Below the pieces are notes generated by a model. That model worked only from the letters and a program-made list of their open reading frames with translations. It did not search any database and had not been told where the DNA came from. From positions 1,860,001-1,924,000 of the forward strand of contig NZ_AP017569.1 of NCBI RefSeq assembly GCF_002355655.1: a stretch of DNA of 64,000 nucleotides, given 5' to 3'. Positions 1 to 9,765 of this stretch are shown piece by piece. The stretch is from Halorubrum trapanicum. Lineage in GTDB: Archaea > Halobacteriota > Halobacteria > Halobacteriales > Haloferacaceae. The translations under genes and the position numbers were made by a program. Each line of letters begins with the position of its first letter. Within the stretch, counting starts at the first letter, position 1.

Positions 1-1
1 C

Positions 2-268
2 CCCGTCTCGCTGATCACCTACGGTCGGGAGGGGTCGCTTCGCCGGGCCTTCTCCGCGGCCGCCCTCAGACCGGTCGCCGGCCACGCCGCCTACTTCTTC
101 GGGTGGACCCTCGGCTTCACCGCGCTCGTCGTCGCCGTCGGCGTCGGCGGGGCGCTGTTCACCGTCTCGCGCGCCGGTCCGCTGTTCGGGACGTTCGTCC
201 TCGCGTACGGCCTCCTCGTGACCGCGTACCTGTGGGGCCGCGCCGTCGAGCGCGCGCGACGGCGGTAG
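2..268 (+). CDS. C-terminal part of a membrane protein (partial, cut by window start)
   Basis: An open frame runs from the window edge to a TAG at 266-268 and encodes 88 residues. The visible part has two strongly hydrophobic segments (around residues 29-49 and 57-79) separated by a short loop, and it ends in a basic tail (RARRR), as expected for a cytoplasmic C-terminus. The composition resembles the C-terminal half of haloarchaeal polytopic membrane proteins of the DUF4013 type, but too little is present to assign a family. The N-terminus and start lie outside the window. Confidence 0.6.
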   Translation, partial: PVSLITYGREGSLRRAFSAAALRPVAGHAAYFFGWTLGFTALVVAVGVGGALFTVSRAGPLFGTFVLAYGLLVTAYLWGRAVERARRR

Positions 269-323
269 GCGGACGGCGCCGCGACCGACCGATTCTTGAG
301 CGCGCGGACCCGACCTACACGGC

Positions 324-1373
324 ATGGACGGACCGCTGTGGACAGACACGCACGCGCCCGACCTCGACGAGATCCGGCAGGACGAGGCCCGCGACCGCCT
401 GCGTCGGGCCGTCGACGAGCCGATGAACCTCGTCGTCCAGGGGCCGCCGGGCGTCGGGAAGACGGCCGCGGCGCGCGCGCTCGCCGACGCGTCGCACGCC
501 GACCCGGACGCCGACCTGATCGAGATCAACGTCGCTGACTTCTTCGGCCGGACGAAAAAGGAGATCCGGACCGACCCGCGGTTCGAGGGCTTCCTCGCCG
601 GGCGGAGTTCGATGGCGAAACGCGACATGATAAACCGCGTGCTGAAGGAGTCGGCGTCGTACGCGCCGATGTCCGGCGAGTACAAGACGATCCTGTTGGA
701 CAACGCGGAGGCGATCCGAGAGGACTTCCAGCAGGCGCTGCGCCGCGTGATGGAGAAGCACCACCGGACCACCCAGTTCGTGATCGCGACCCGCCAGCCG
801 TCGAAGCTCATCGCCCCGATCCGGTCGCGCTGCTTCCCGGTCCGCGTGCGCTCGCCGACGACCGACGAGACGATCGACGTCCTCGAAGCGATCTGCGACC
901 GCGAGGGCGTCGACTACGACGGCGACGGGCTGGAGTTCGTCGCCAGCGCGGCCGGCGGCGACCTCCGCGAGGCGATCCTCTCGGCGCAGGCGACCGCGGT
1001 CGAGGGCGGCGAGATCACCATGTCGACCGCCTACGAGGCGCTGGGCGAGGTCGGCGACGACGACGCGCTCCGCGAGGCGCTCGCCGACGCCCGAAGCGGC
1101 GACCTGAAGGACGCGCGCTCGACGCTCGACGACCTCCTCGACGAGGGGTACGACGGCGGGGAACTGCTTCGCGAGACGCTCCGCGTCGCCCGCGCCGGCT
1201 CCGAGTACGGCGGCGACGACCTCGCCCGGCTCCACGCGCTCGCGGGCGAGGCCGACCTCGACATGTCGGACGGGCTCGACGACACGACCCACCTCGTCCA
1301 CCTGCTCGCGGCGTGGGCGGCCGGCCGGACCGAGCTCTCGCCCGAGCTGCGGGACGCGGAGGCGGCCCCGTGA
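324..1373 (+). CDS. rfcC: Replication factor C small-subunit-like AAA+ ATPase (probable RfcC)
   Basis: This 349-residue AAA+ protein has the layout of an archaeal clamp-loader small subunit: an ATPase core followed by a helical collar. Walker A is GPPGVGKT at residues 40-47. The Walker B equivalent reads LLDNAE (124-129) instead of the usual LLDEAD/E. The SRC arginine-finger motif is present at 168-170 (RSRC). RFC loads the PCNA sliding clamp onto DNA at primer ends. Haloarchaea carry two small subunits and one large one; the length and the unusual Walker B suggest the second small subunit. The stop codon overlaps the next start by 4 bp (GTGA), so the two genes are translationally coupled. 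RfcC rather than RfcA is an inference. Confidence 0.8.
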   Translation: MDGPLWTDTHAPDLDEIRQDEARDRLRRAVDEPMNLVVQGPPGVGKTAAARALADASHADPDADLIEINVADFFGRTKKEIRTDPRFEGFLAGRSSMAKRDMINRVLKESASYAPMSGEYKTILLDNAEAIREDFQQALRRVMEKHHRTTQFVIATRQPSKLIAPIRSRCFPVRVRSPTTDETIDVLEAICDREGVDYDGDGLEFVASAAGGDLREAILSAQATAVEGGEITMSTAYEALGEVGDDDALREALADARSGDLKDARSTLDDLLDEGYDGGELLRETLRVARAGSEYGGDDLARLHALAGEADLDMSDGLDDTTHLVHLLAAWAAGRTELSPELRDAEAAP

Positions 1374-2023
1374 GCCGAGCGCCGCCGCTCTCGCGGCTCC
1401 TCCCGTTCCCGGTCGTCGACGCGGCGTGGGACCTCGCGCTCGTCCCGGCGCTCGCGGGCGCCGTCGCGCTGCCGTTCCTCCCGCCGGTCGGCGCCGCGCT
1501 CGTCGCGCTCGCGCTCGGGGTCCTCTGGTTCCACCGCGACCCGGAGCGCGACCCGCCGACGGGCGACGAGGCGGTCGTTGCCCCGGCCGACGGCACCGTC
1601 TCCGTGGTGCGCGAGGAGGGCTCGCGGCTCCGCGTCGGCGTGTTCATGAACGTCACCGACGTCCACGTCAACCGCGCGCCGCTCGCCGGCGAGGTCCGCG
1701 AGGTGCGCCACCGCCCCGGCGCGAACCGCCCGGCGTTCGACAAGGAGTCGGACCGCAACGAGCAGGTCGCGATCGACTTCGGCGAGTACGAGCTGCTCGT
1801 CATCGCGGGCTGGTTCGCCCGGCGGATCCACCCGTCCGTCGAGGCCGGCGACCGCGTCGAGCGCGGCGACCGCGTCGGCCACGTCTCGTTCGGCTCCCGC
1901 GCCGACGTGGTGTTGCCCGCGGACGTGACCCGCGAGGACCTGCTGGTGGCCGAGGGGGACAGCGTGCGCGCGGGCGAGACGATCGTCGCGGAGCGACCGG
2001 GCGGGTCGGCCCCCGCGGCGTGA
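1370..2023 (+). CDS. asd: Archaetidylserine (phosphatidylserine) decarboxylase
   Basis: This 217-residue proenzyme belongs to the short PSD family and makes archaetidylethanolamine from archaetidylserine at the membrane. Two hydrophobic segments fill residues 20-55. Family signatures follow: the HRDPER segment, a VFMN-DVHVNRAP block near residues 91-104, and the self-cleavage site FGSR at 174-177. There Ser176 becomes the catalytic pyruvoyl group; short-form enzymes carry GSR where the long form has GST. The GTG start at 1370 is chosen because it overlaps the preceding stop by 4 bp and because residues upstream of it look like shadow sequence. The same-strand coupling to a clamp-loader gene is positional only. 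Confidence 0.9.
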   Translation: MSRAPPLSRLLPFPVVDAAWDLALVPALAGAVALPFLPPVGAALVALALGVLWFHRDPERDPPTGDEAVVAPADGTVSVVREEGSRLRVGVFMNVTDVHVNRAPLAGEVREVRHRPGANRPAFDKESDRNEQVAIDFGEYELLVIAGWFARRIHPSVEAGDRVERGDRVGHVSFGSRADVVLPADVTREDLLVAEGDSVRAGETIVAERPGGSAPAA

Positions 2024-2109
2024 CCGTCGGACGCCGAACAACCGGGGTGGCACCCGAGACGCCCGTGTTCGGGCGTACCCTTTTGTTTCACGCGCGAGAC
2101 CGTTCCCTG

Positions 2110-2760
2110 ATGCCAGAAGAGACAATCCACGAGTCGAGTCGGTCGCGGACCCGACAGGGGCTGGCCACGTACCTCCGCCGGATCGCCCGCGCGCTCGGCC
2201 GCGGCGAACCGGTGCCGGTCGACGAGGACGGCACGGTGACCGTCGACGCGGCGGCGACCGGCGACGTCGAGGTCGAACTCGAGCGCGAGGACGGGACGGT
2301 CCACTTCGAGATCGAGATGGAGTGGCCGGACGAGGCGGCCGCAATCGACGAGGAGGCGAGCGCGAGCAAGGCGACGTTCGAGCTGTTCCGCGACAGCGCC
2401 GACGAGTACCGCTGGCGGCTCCGCCACGACAACGGCAACATCGTCGCCGACGGCGGCGAGGGGTACGCCGACAAGCGCGACGCCCGCTCGGGGATCGAGA
2501 GCGTCCAGCGGAACGCGCCGGGCGCGCACGTCGTCGACGCCTCTCGCGACGAGGAAGCGCCCGACGAGGGAGGCAGCGACGCGACGTTCGAGCTGTTCCG
2601 CGACAGCGCCGACGAGTACCGCTGGCGGCTCCGCCACGACAACGGCAACGTCATCGCCGACGGCGGACAGGGGTACGCCTCGAAGCAGAAGGCGAAACAG
2701 GGGCTCCGAAGCGTCAAGTCGAACGCGCCGGGCGCGGCCGTCGAGGAGACCGACGAGTAG
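2110..2760 (+). CDS. Amphi-Trp domain protein with two C-terminal YegP (DUF1508) repeats
   Basis: The 216-residue product starts with an acidic domain (about residues 1-80) of the haloarchaeal amphi-Trp type, containing an FEIEMEW strand. Two YegP/DUF1508 units of about 55 residues follow (about 90-145 and 157-212). Each reads ATFELFRDSADEYRWRLR, then a GNxxADGGxGY turn and a helix ending in NAPGA. Tandem YegP repeats form a compact beta-sheet dimer in characterised halophile homologues, but no activity is established. The two repeats share 69 identical consecutive bases (2371-2439 and 2581-2649). The ATG at 2110 gives the family start MPEET. It is probably an independent transcription unit, since a pyrimidine-rich TTTTGTTT stretch lies about 25 bp upstream. 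Confidence 0.85.
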   Translation: MPEETIHESSRSRTRQGLATYLRRIARALGRGEPVPVDEDGTVTVDAAATGDVEVELEREDGTVHFEIEMEWPDEAAAIDEEASASKATFELFRDSADEYRWRLRHDNGNIVADGGEGYADKRDARSGIESVQRNAPGAHVVDASRDEEAPDEGGSDATFELFRDSADEYRWRLRHDNGNVIADGGQGYASKQKAKQGLRSVKSNAPGAAVEETDE

Positions 2761-2848
2761 CCGTCGCCGGTCGGCTCCCCTCCCCTGCCGGCCCGACCGC
2801 CCGCGGACCGCACCGCTTATTCGCCGGCCCTCACTACCTCGGGCCGAC

Positions 2849-4030
2849 ATGGACGCGCTCGACGCCAAGTACCCGTTCTTCGCGAGCGCCCGCGAGGCGG
2901 TCGCCGAGGCCGCGGTGTCGCTGCCGGAGCTCGTCGCGGCCGACGCGCCGGCCGTCGACCGCGCCCGCGAGCGCGTCGAGCGCGCCCTCCTCGAAGGGAC
3001 CGTCGCCGCCGAGAGCGGCGAGTTCCCCGGCGAGTCGGCGTCCGACACGCAGGCGGAGCTGCTCTCGTACCCCATCGCGCGGATCCTCGTCTCGCTGCTC
3101 GACTCGGAGCCCGCCATCGAGAAGTACGCCGCCGCGGAGGCGACGACCGCCATGGAGCGGGTCCGCCGCGACCTCGAAGCCGACGACGAGCTGCGGTCGG
3201 TGTCGGCCGCGACGGTCTCGCTCGACGACCTGCTCGCCGAGTTCGACCTCGCGGACGCCGTGCGCCCGGACGCGACCGCGCCGGCCGGCGTCCGCGGCGG
3301 AACGGCGAGCGGCGCGAGCGGGGGTGGCCCGACCGGGACCGGTTCCGGCCGCGACCCCGACCACTACCGGATCGACGTCGGCCCGTACCTCCGGCTCACC
3401 TCGCCCGAGTGGGGGAACTCGTGGCGGCTCGTCAACCGCGCGCTCGCCGACGGCGCGGTGCGCGTCTCCCGCGAGGAGCTGCTCGCGGCGCTGGAGGCCG
3501 CCGTCGAGGCGCGGGTCGCCGAGGGGCTCCCCTTCGAGCTGGGCGCCGACGAGGAGATCGCCGCGGCGTTAGAGTCGCGCGTCGCCGACCTGCGGCGGCT
3601 GCTCTCCGAGCGGACGTACGCCGAGCCGCCGGACGTCGTCGCCCCCGCGCTGTTCCCGCCCTGTATGACGAACCTGATCGAGAAGGCCGAGCGCGACGCC
3701 GCGCTCTCCGCGGCGGAGTCGTTCGCGCTGATGGCGTTCCTCGTCGGCATCGGCATGACGCCCGACGAGGTCGTCGCCTTCTGCGCGGACACGAGCCTCG
3801 ACGCCGAGGGGATCCGCTACCAGACCGAGTACCTGACCGACGACCGCGGCACCCAGTACCCCCCGCCGACCTGCGAGACGCTCGCGAACTACGGGATCTG
3901 CCACAACGAGGACGACCACATGCAGGTCGCGGCCGACCCCCTCTCGTACTACGAGAAGCGGGTGGCCGCCGCCGACGACGTAACCGACTGGCGGGACGGA
4001 CGGGAAGGGGACGAGCAGAGCGAGGCGTGA
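2849..4030 (+). CDS. priL: DNA primase large subunit PriL
   Basis: This 393-residue protein is the regulatory subunit of the archaeal primase (PriS-PriL), which synthesises replication primers. The N-terminal helical domain (1-150) is followed by a variable Gly/Ser-rich linker (about 152-172). The C-terminal iron-sulfur domain starts at the PYLRL-EWGNSWRLVNRAL block. Four cysteines spaced as expected for the 4Fe-4S cluster lie at 272, 312, 342 and 351, within the FPPCM, FCAD, PPTCE and ICHNE segments. A TATA-like CTTATT lies about 30 bp before the ATG, consistent with a leaderless mRNA. PriS is not in this window. Confidence 0.95.
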   Translation: MDALDAKYPFFASAREAVAEAAVSLPELVAADAPAVDRARERVERALLEGTVAAESGEFPGESASDTQAELLSYPIARILVSLLDSEPAIEKYAAAEATTAMERVRRDLEADDELRSVSAATVSLDDLLAEFDLADAVRPDATAPAGVRGGTASGASGGGPTGTGSGRDPDHYRIDVGPYLRLTSPEWGNSWRLVNRALADGAVRVSREELLAALEAAVEARVAEGLPFELGADEEIAAALESRVADLRRLLSERTYAEPPDVVAPALFPPCMTNLIEKAERDAALSAAESFALMAFLVGIGMTPDEVVAFCADTSLDAEGIRYQTEYLTDDRGTQYPPPTCETLANYGICHNEDDHMQVAADPLSYYEKRVAAADDVTDWRDGREGDEQSEA

Positions 4031-4069
4031 CCGCGACGAGAGAGAAAGAAGCTGCGACCGCCCGACGGG

Positions 4070-4285
4070 CTACGACTCGCCTTTCGCGCGCATCAGGTAC
4101 GTCCCGACGCCGGCCATGAGCAGGACGAACCCGGCCAACAGCGCGACGAGCGCGATCGCTCCCGCCTCCGGGAGGACCGTCGACCCGCCGAAGGTGACCC
4201 CGATGGCGACCAGCCCGACGATGAACACCGCGGCCGCCGCCAGCGAGACCGCGATCTGCCGACGGAGCTCCGCGTCGATTTCCAT
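4070..4285 (-). CDS. Small two-helix membrane protein
   Basis: A 71-residue protein with two clear transmembrane helices (about residues 12-32 and 40-63), a short polar loop containing TFGGSTVLPE, and a basic C-terminus (MRAKGES). This pattern of charges puts both termini in the cytoplasm. It resembles small conserved haloarchaeal membrane proteins found next to primase genes, but no function is known. It converges on priL, with 39 bp between the two stop codons, and a run of A/T just upstream (4308-4313) could serve its promoter. Confidence 0.7.
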   Translation of the reverse strand: MEIDAELRRQIAVSLAAAAVFIVGLVAIGVTFGGSTVLPEAGAIALVALLAGFVLLMAGVGTYLMRAKGES

Positions 4286-4346
4286 GAGTGCGGCTTCCCG
4301 TCGCCGCTAAAAAAGGACTTCGATGGGCGCTCCGCCCGCCGGTCGC

Positions 4347-4538
4347 TCACGTCGCCAGGTGCGTGATGTCCCGCCGTAGGGTGTATCCGCGCGGCACGCC
4401 GACGATCTTCAGACACTCGCCGCACAGCACCCGCTCGTAGTCGCGGTTGGTCTCCTTCTCCAGCAGGGAGACGTCCGCGAGCGGGAACACCGACTCGCAC
4501 CGGTCGCACTCCGCCTTGTCGCCGTCGACGATCTTCAT
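4347..4538 (-). CDS. Small zinc-ribbon-like protein
   Basis: The 63-residue product has two cysteine pairs, CDRC (residues 10-13) and CGEC (about 39-42), typical of a zinc ribbon, and a conserved tail PRGYTLRRDITHL. The start at 4538 is preferred over an in-frame upstream ATG (4589) because a TATA box (TTTTATATA on the minus strand, about 4562-4570) lies between them, 27 bp before 4538, so the transcript is probably leaderless. It may bind nucleic acid or protein; this is inference from the fold only. Confidence 0.75.
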   Translation of the reverse strand: MKIVDGDKAECDRCESVFPLADVSLLEKETNRDYERVLCGECLKIVGVPRGYTLRRDITHLAT

Positions 4539-4610
4539 CGCCTGCCCGTTTCCGCGATCGGTATATAAAATCGCTGACGGCGTTATCACTCCGGATACTG
4601 ACGCGTCGCG

Positions 4611-4615
4611 AAAAA
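4611..4615 (-). terminator. T-tract after the L1-L10-L12 operon
   Basis: Five consecutive T residues on the minus strand lie about 46 nt after the L12 stop codon, in a locally AT-richer stretch (GAATTTTTCGCG). Archaeal transcription often ends at such U-tracts without a hairpin. This is the only candidate before the next gene on the same strand. Confidence 0.4.
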
Positions 4616-4661
4616 TTCGTGGTCGGTCGACGCGGTTGGCGCCGGGGAGTCGTGCGCCGGC

Positions 4662-5006
4662 TCAGCCGAAGAGCTCGCCGAGCCCTTCGCCGCCGTCGCC
4701 CTCTTCCTCGTCGTCGTCGTCCGCCTCGTCGGCGGCCTCGGCCTCGTCGTCGTCATCGTCGTCGTCGTCCGCCTCGTCGGCTGCCTCGGCGTCCGCGGAG
4801 CCGCCCGCCGACGCGCCGGCGGCCGGGGCCGCGGCGGCCGTCTCGATGGCCTCCTCGATGTCGACGTCCTCCAGCGCGGCGACGAGCGCCTTGACGCGGG
4901 ACTCCTCGACGTCGACGCCGGCGGCTTCCAGCACGCCGGTGACGTTGTCTTCGTTGATCTCTTCGCCAGTCTCGTTCAGGATGAGCGCAGCGTAAACGTA
5001 TTCCAT
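4662..5006 (-). CDS. rpl12: 50S ribosomal protein L12 (P1 stalk protein)
   Basis: The 114-residue acidic stalk protein binds L10 as dimers and recruits translation factors to the ribosome. The N-terminal dimerisation domain is complete ([22 protein letters not shown]). It is followed by an Ala-rich hinge, a long Asp/Glu tract (about residues 75-108) and the conserved C-terminal GLGELFG factor-binding tail. The same tail motif (GLGAMFG) ends the neighbouring L10. It is the last gene of the L1-L10-L12 operon, 16 bp after the L10 stop. Confidence 0.97.
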   Translation of the reverse strand: MEYVYAALILNETGEEINEDNVTGVLEAAGVDVEESRVKALVAALEDVDIEEAIETAAAAPAAGASAGGSADAEAADEADDDDDDDDEAEAADEADDDDEEEGDGGEGLGELFG

Positions 5007-5022
5007 TGGTGTGTACCTCGTG

Positions 5023-6069
5023 TTATCCGAACATCGCGCCGAGTCCCTCGCCGCCGTCGTCGCCGTCGTCGTCGGCGTCGTCGTCGGTGTCGGCCGCCTC
5101 GGCGTCTTCCGTGTCTTCGTCCGCCTGTTCCTCCTCCTCGTCGGCGTCGTCGGCCGCCGGCTCCGGTGCCGGCGCGGCCTCGACGCCCTGGAGCTCCTCG
5201 GGGAGCGCCTCCTCGTCGTCGATCTGGGTCGCGAGCGCGCGCAGCTGGGCGTCGGCCTTTCCGATCAGGTCGGGCACGACGTCCGGGCTCTCGATCTCCG
5301 CGAACAGGCCGACGGACTTCGCCTCGCCGGACGCCTTCGCGAGGAGGGCGCCGGCGGTGGCGGCCGTCGGGTACGCGGCGTTGACGGAGAGGTTACGCGC
5401 GGCGGCCGCGGCGGACCGAATGTCCGCCTCGTACTCGTCGACGTCGAGTTCGAGCTCGTCCGGCTCGAAGAGGACGCCTTCGGAGTAGACGGCGCGCAGG
5501 TCCAAGCCGACCTCCTTGGGCTCGATGCCGAGCTCGACGAGGACGTTCGCGAGGTCGTCGTCGACGACCTCGCCCTCCTCCAGCACGGTCGAGTCCTCGG
5601 TCACCTTGATCGAGCCGTCCATGATGCGGGCGGACGCGCCCACGGTCTGGAGCTCGCCGACGAACGGTCCCGGGTCGACGCCGGTGTCGCCCTCGGGGAT
5701 CACGATGTCGTTGGGGGCCACCTCGCCCGCGTTAATGGGGGCGGGGGTCTTCGAGGCTTCGAGCTGCTTGAAGAGGCCGAACGGGTTGTCGTTGGTGCCG
5801 ACGAGCGCCACCTGGCCGCTGACGTACTCCGTCAGCTGCTCGACGCCGTCGTCGACCTCCTCGAGCGCTCGGTTCGTGAGCGTGTTGCGGCTCATGCGGA
5901 CGGCGGCCGAGCCGTGGAGCTCCCGGCGCATGGCCTGGAGCTGCCGGCTCGGAATGCCGGCCACGCCGACGATCCCGACGGACTGGTAGGAGTCGATGAA
6001 CTCGACGAGCTCGTCGACCTCCTCGCGCTTCCACTCCGGGATCGTCTCGGTCTTGCGGACCGAGCTCAT
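5023..6069 (-). CDS. rpl10: 50S ribosomal protein L10 (P0 stalk base)
   Basis: The 348-residue stalk base protein binds 23S rRNA near the GTPase centre and carries L12 dimers. The N-terminal rRNA-binding domain includes [21 protein letters not shown] and the MSRNTL motif. The archaeal insertion domain and a C-terminal helical spine for L12 dimers follow. An acidic tail ends with EGLGAMFG, matching L12. The start overlaps the L1 stop by 4 bp (ATGA), giving tight translational coupling. Length and order match other haloarchaeal L10 proteins. Confidence 0.97.
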   Translation of the reverse strand: MSSVRKTETIPEWKREEVDELVEFIDSYQSVGIVGVAGIPSRQLQAMRRELHGSAAVRMSRNTLTNRALEEVDDGVEQLTEYVSGQVALVGTNDNPFGLFKQLEASKTPAPINAGEVAPNDIVIPEGDTGVDPGPFVGELQTVGASARIMDGSIKVTEDSTVLEEGEVVDDDLANVLVELGIEPKEVGLDLRAVYSEGVLFEPDELELDVDEYEADIRSAAAAARNLSVNAAYPTAATAGALLAKASGEAKSVGLFAEIESPDVVPDLIGKADAQLRALATQIDDEEALPEELQGVEAAPAPEPAADDADEEEEQADEDTEDAEAADTDDDADDDGDDGGEGLGAMFG

Positions 6070-6704
6070 ACGGGCACCTCCTTCGCGGGACCCATCGTGG
6101 TCTTCACGTAGATCCCGTCGATGTTGAGCGGGCCCTTCTCGAGGTTCGCTTCGAGCCGCCGGACGATGACGTCGATGTTGTCCGAGATCGCGTCGGCGCC
6201 CATGTCCTCGGCGCCGACGCGGGTGTGGAACGTGCGCCGGTCGCGCGACCGGAGCTGCACCGTGTTCTTCATCCGGTTGACGGTCTCGACGATGTCGTCG
6301 TCCGGCTGTAGTGGGGTAGGCATCTTCCCGCGCGGACCGAGGACGGTACCGAGGTACCGGCCGATGTCCTGCATCAGGTTGGCCTCGGCGACGAAGAAGT
6401 CGGTATCGTCGGCCAGGTCCTTAGCGCGGTCGTCGTCGTCTCCTAACTCTTCGAGGTCGTCGCTGTCGAGCACTTCGTCAGCGACCTCCTCTGCGCGGAC
6501 GGCGGTTTCGCCCTCCGCGAAGACGACGATCTGTGTCTCCTGCCCCGTTCCAGCCGGCAGCACGACGGACTCGTCGATACGGTTCGACGGATCGTTGAGG
6601 TCGAGGTCTCGCAGGTTGATCGCGATGTCCACGGTCTCGCGGAAGTTCCGCTCGGGCGCATCGTCGAGTGCGAGAGTTACGGCCTCTTGTATTGTGTCTG
6701 CCAT
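6066..6704 (-). CDS. rpl1: 50S ribosomal protein L1
   Basis: A 212-residue protein of the mobile L1 stalk of the ribosome. The conserved block with [11 protein letters not shown] and the region around GPRGKMP (interdomain hinge) are present, as is the C-terminal [12 protein letters not shown]. The start at 6704 (MADTIQEAV) is chosen because a strong Shine-Dalgarno sequence, GGAGGTG, sits 4-10 nt upstream (6708-6714), which is unusual in this mostly leaderless genome. L1 is a known autoregulator of its operon in archaea, and the leader described separately is the likely target. The L11 gene is not adjacent here. Confidence 0.97.
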   Translation of the reverse strand: MADTIQEAVTLALDDAPERNFRETVDIAINLRDLDLNDPSNRIDESVVLPAGTGQETQIVVFAEGETAVRAEEVADEVLDSDDLEELGDDDDRAKDLADDTDFFVAEANLMQDIGRYLGTVLGPRGKMPTPLQPDDDIVETVNRMKNTVQLRSRDRRTFHTRVGAEDMGADAISDNIDVIVRRLEANLEKGPLNIDGIYVKTTMGPAKEVPV

Positions 6705-6795
6705 TTTCACCTCCGTAGTACGCAGGTCGCTCCTACGGGTCAGTGAAACAGGCGAAGCCTGTCTCATCGGAGAGAGGTCCATCGGAGGTTTAAAA
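6705..6795 (-). promoter_or_regulatory. Promoter and structured leader of the L1-L10-L12 operon
   Basis: On the minus strand a TATA box TTTTAAAC (6795-6788) predicts a start near 6768, leaving a leader of about 63 nt. Immediately at the predicted 5' end is a hairpin with arms GAGACAGGC and GCCTGTTTC (6765-6757 and 6753-6745), giving nine base pairs with one G-U and a UUC loop. The leader ends in the GGAGGTG ribosome-binding site before the L1 ATG. Haloarchaeal L1 operons are known to have leaders resembling the L1 site on 23S rRNA. Whether this hairpin is that site was not tested. Confidence 0.6.
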
Positions 6796-7000
6796 GCGTC
6801 GAACCGCCCCTCCCCGTGTGAACCGGCGACAGGGCCGCTCCGCGGCGGTCGCGGGGGCGAGCGGGGTCCCGTCGGTTCGCCGTCGGCTCCGGGGTTCGGT
6901 TCGTCGTCGCCACCGCCGCTGCGGTTCGACGCGCGTCGAAGCCGAAAACGTCGGATAGGGGAACCCTTTTGACGCCGCTGTCCGACCGACGAGGTAATGA

Positions 7001-8902
<1,902 letters not shown>

Positions 8903-9129
8903 GCCGCGGGCGCGCCGCGCTGATTCTGCCGACTCGGTCACGAGCAGCGTCGCTGATCGGGTAGTCGACACGTCGAACGGCGTCGCCGGACGCGGGGGCG
9001 CCCGGCCGCGTACATTCCCCCGACAGCGCGGCGTCGAACCGTCGCGCCGTCGACCCCGATCCGCCTCAGGGCGCGTCCGGAGATACGTCCGCTGACATAT
9101 ATAACTGTGGTAGTCACTCCCGCGGTCGC

Positions 9130-9381
9130 TCAGCGCGTCCCGTCGTCGCCGGCGTCCTCCCTCGCAGTCGCGGCGGCCGACTCGTCACCGTCGCCGGGGT
9201 CACTCGGTCCGCTCCGGTCGCCGAGCAGTCGGTTGAGGACGACTGGGACGACGCCCACGAAGACGAGGAGCGCGCCGACCCGGACCGGAAGCGACGCGTC
9301 GGTCGCGACCGTGAGGCCGAGGTAGACGGCGGCGCCGACCAACACCGACGGCAGCACGTAGGGGTTTCCCGCGTCGAGCAT
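9130..9381 (-). CDS. Small two-helix membrane protein
   Basis: The 83-residue protein has two hydrophobic helices (about residues 9-27 and 33-53) and a polar acidic C-terminal tail (DRSGPSDPGDGDE onward). No family is recognised. The start at 9381 lies next to an AT-rich stretch (TTAAAAGG on the minus strand, about 9400-9410), a plausible TATA element for a leaderless mRNA. It stands between pccX and the TnpB element, on the opposite strand. Confidence 0.6.
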   Translation of the reverse strand: MLDAGNPYVLPSVLVGAAVYLGLTVATDASLPVRVGALLVFVGVVPVVLNRLLGDRSGPSDPGDGDESAAATAREDAGDDGTR

Positions 9382-9493
9382 ACCTCATCGTGGCGTCCGC
9401 AGTCCTTTTAATTGTTTTCAGGCGCTAAGCCCGCTTTCTCAACGAACAACGCAGGCCGAAGACCGAGTCGCGTAGTATAGAGGGAATACAGCG

Positions 9494-9546
9494 TCTCCAG
9501 AAATTGGAGATCTCTAGAGTGTTAACGAATCGCAAAATGATTCGTT
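9494..9546 (+). repeat. Two perfect hairpins left of the first TnpB element
   Basis: Hairpin one has arms TCTCCA/TGGAGA (9494-9499 and 9505-9510). Hairpin two has arms AACGAATC/GATTCGTT (9524-9531 and 9539-9546) with a 7-nt loop. Hairpin two is followed directly by CAC, so the junction reads GTTCAC, the same six bases that end the right border of the TnpB element at 11013. They may form part of the left end of the element, or act as terminators for flanking genes. Confidence 0.45.
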
Positions 9547-9639
9547 CACGCTGTTATCGTCTCACAAACACTCCGCGACGACTGGCCCGCAGCCCTCACC
9601 CCCGCAAACTACTTGTATGTAAATTACGTAAGTTATGAT

Positions 9640-9765
9640 ATGGCAACGCGAAAGACCATTTCCATCCGTGACGATCAAGAGGAGTGGATTCAGGACAATC
9701 ACCTGAGCCTCTCCTCATTCGTCCAAGAGAAACTGGACGAACTCATCGAGGAACGAGAGTCATAG
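9640..9765 (+). CDS. Short ribbon-helix-helix-like protein upstream of TnpB
   Basis: A 41-residue open frame too short for many gene callers. The sequence starts MATRKTISIRDDQEEWI and continues with LSLSSFVQEKLDELIEE. This is a beta strand followed by two helices, the arrangement of CopG/Arc-type ribbon-helix-helix DNA-binding proteins. Its TAG is followed immediately, with no spacer, by the ATG of tnpB, so the two are almost surely co-transcribed and coupled. It may repress the element's promoter. Similar short genes precede tnpB in other haloarchaeal elements as far as I recall; this was not searched. Confidence 0.65.
   Translation: MATRKTISIRDDQEEWIQDNHLSLSSFVQEKLDELIEERES

Noticed and set aside
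315-1301. Long minus-strand frame (328 codons) opposite the clamp-loader gene
   Set aside because: Arg/Val/Asp-rich antisense shadow typical of high-GC halophile genes; the plus-strand product has clear Walker A and SRC motifs.
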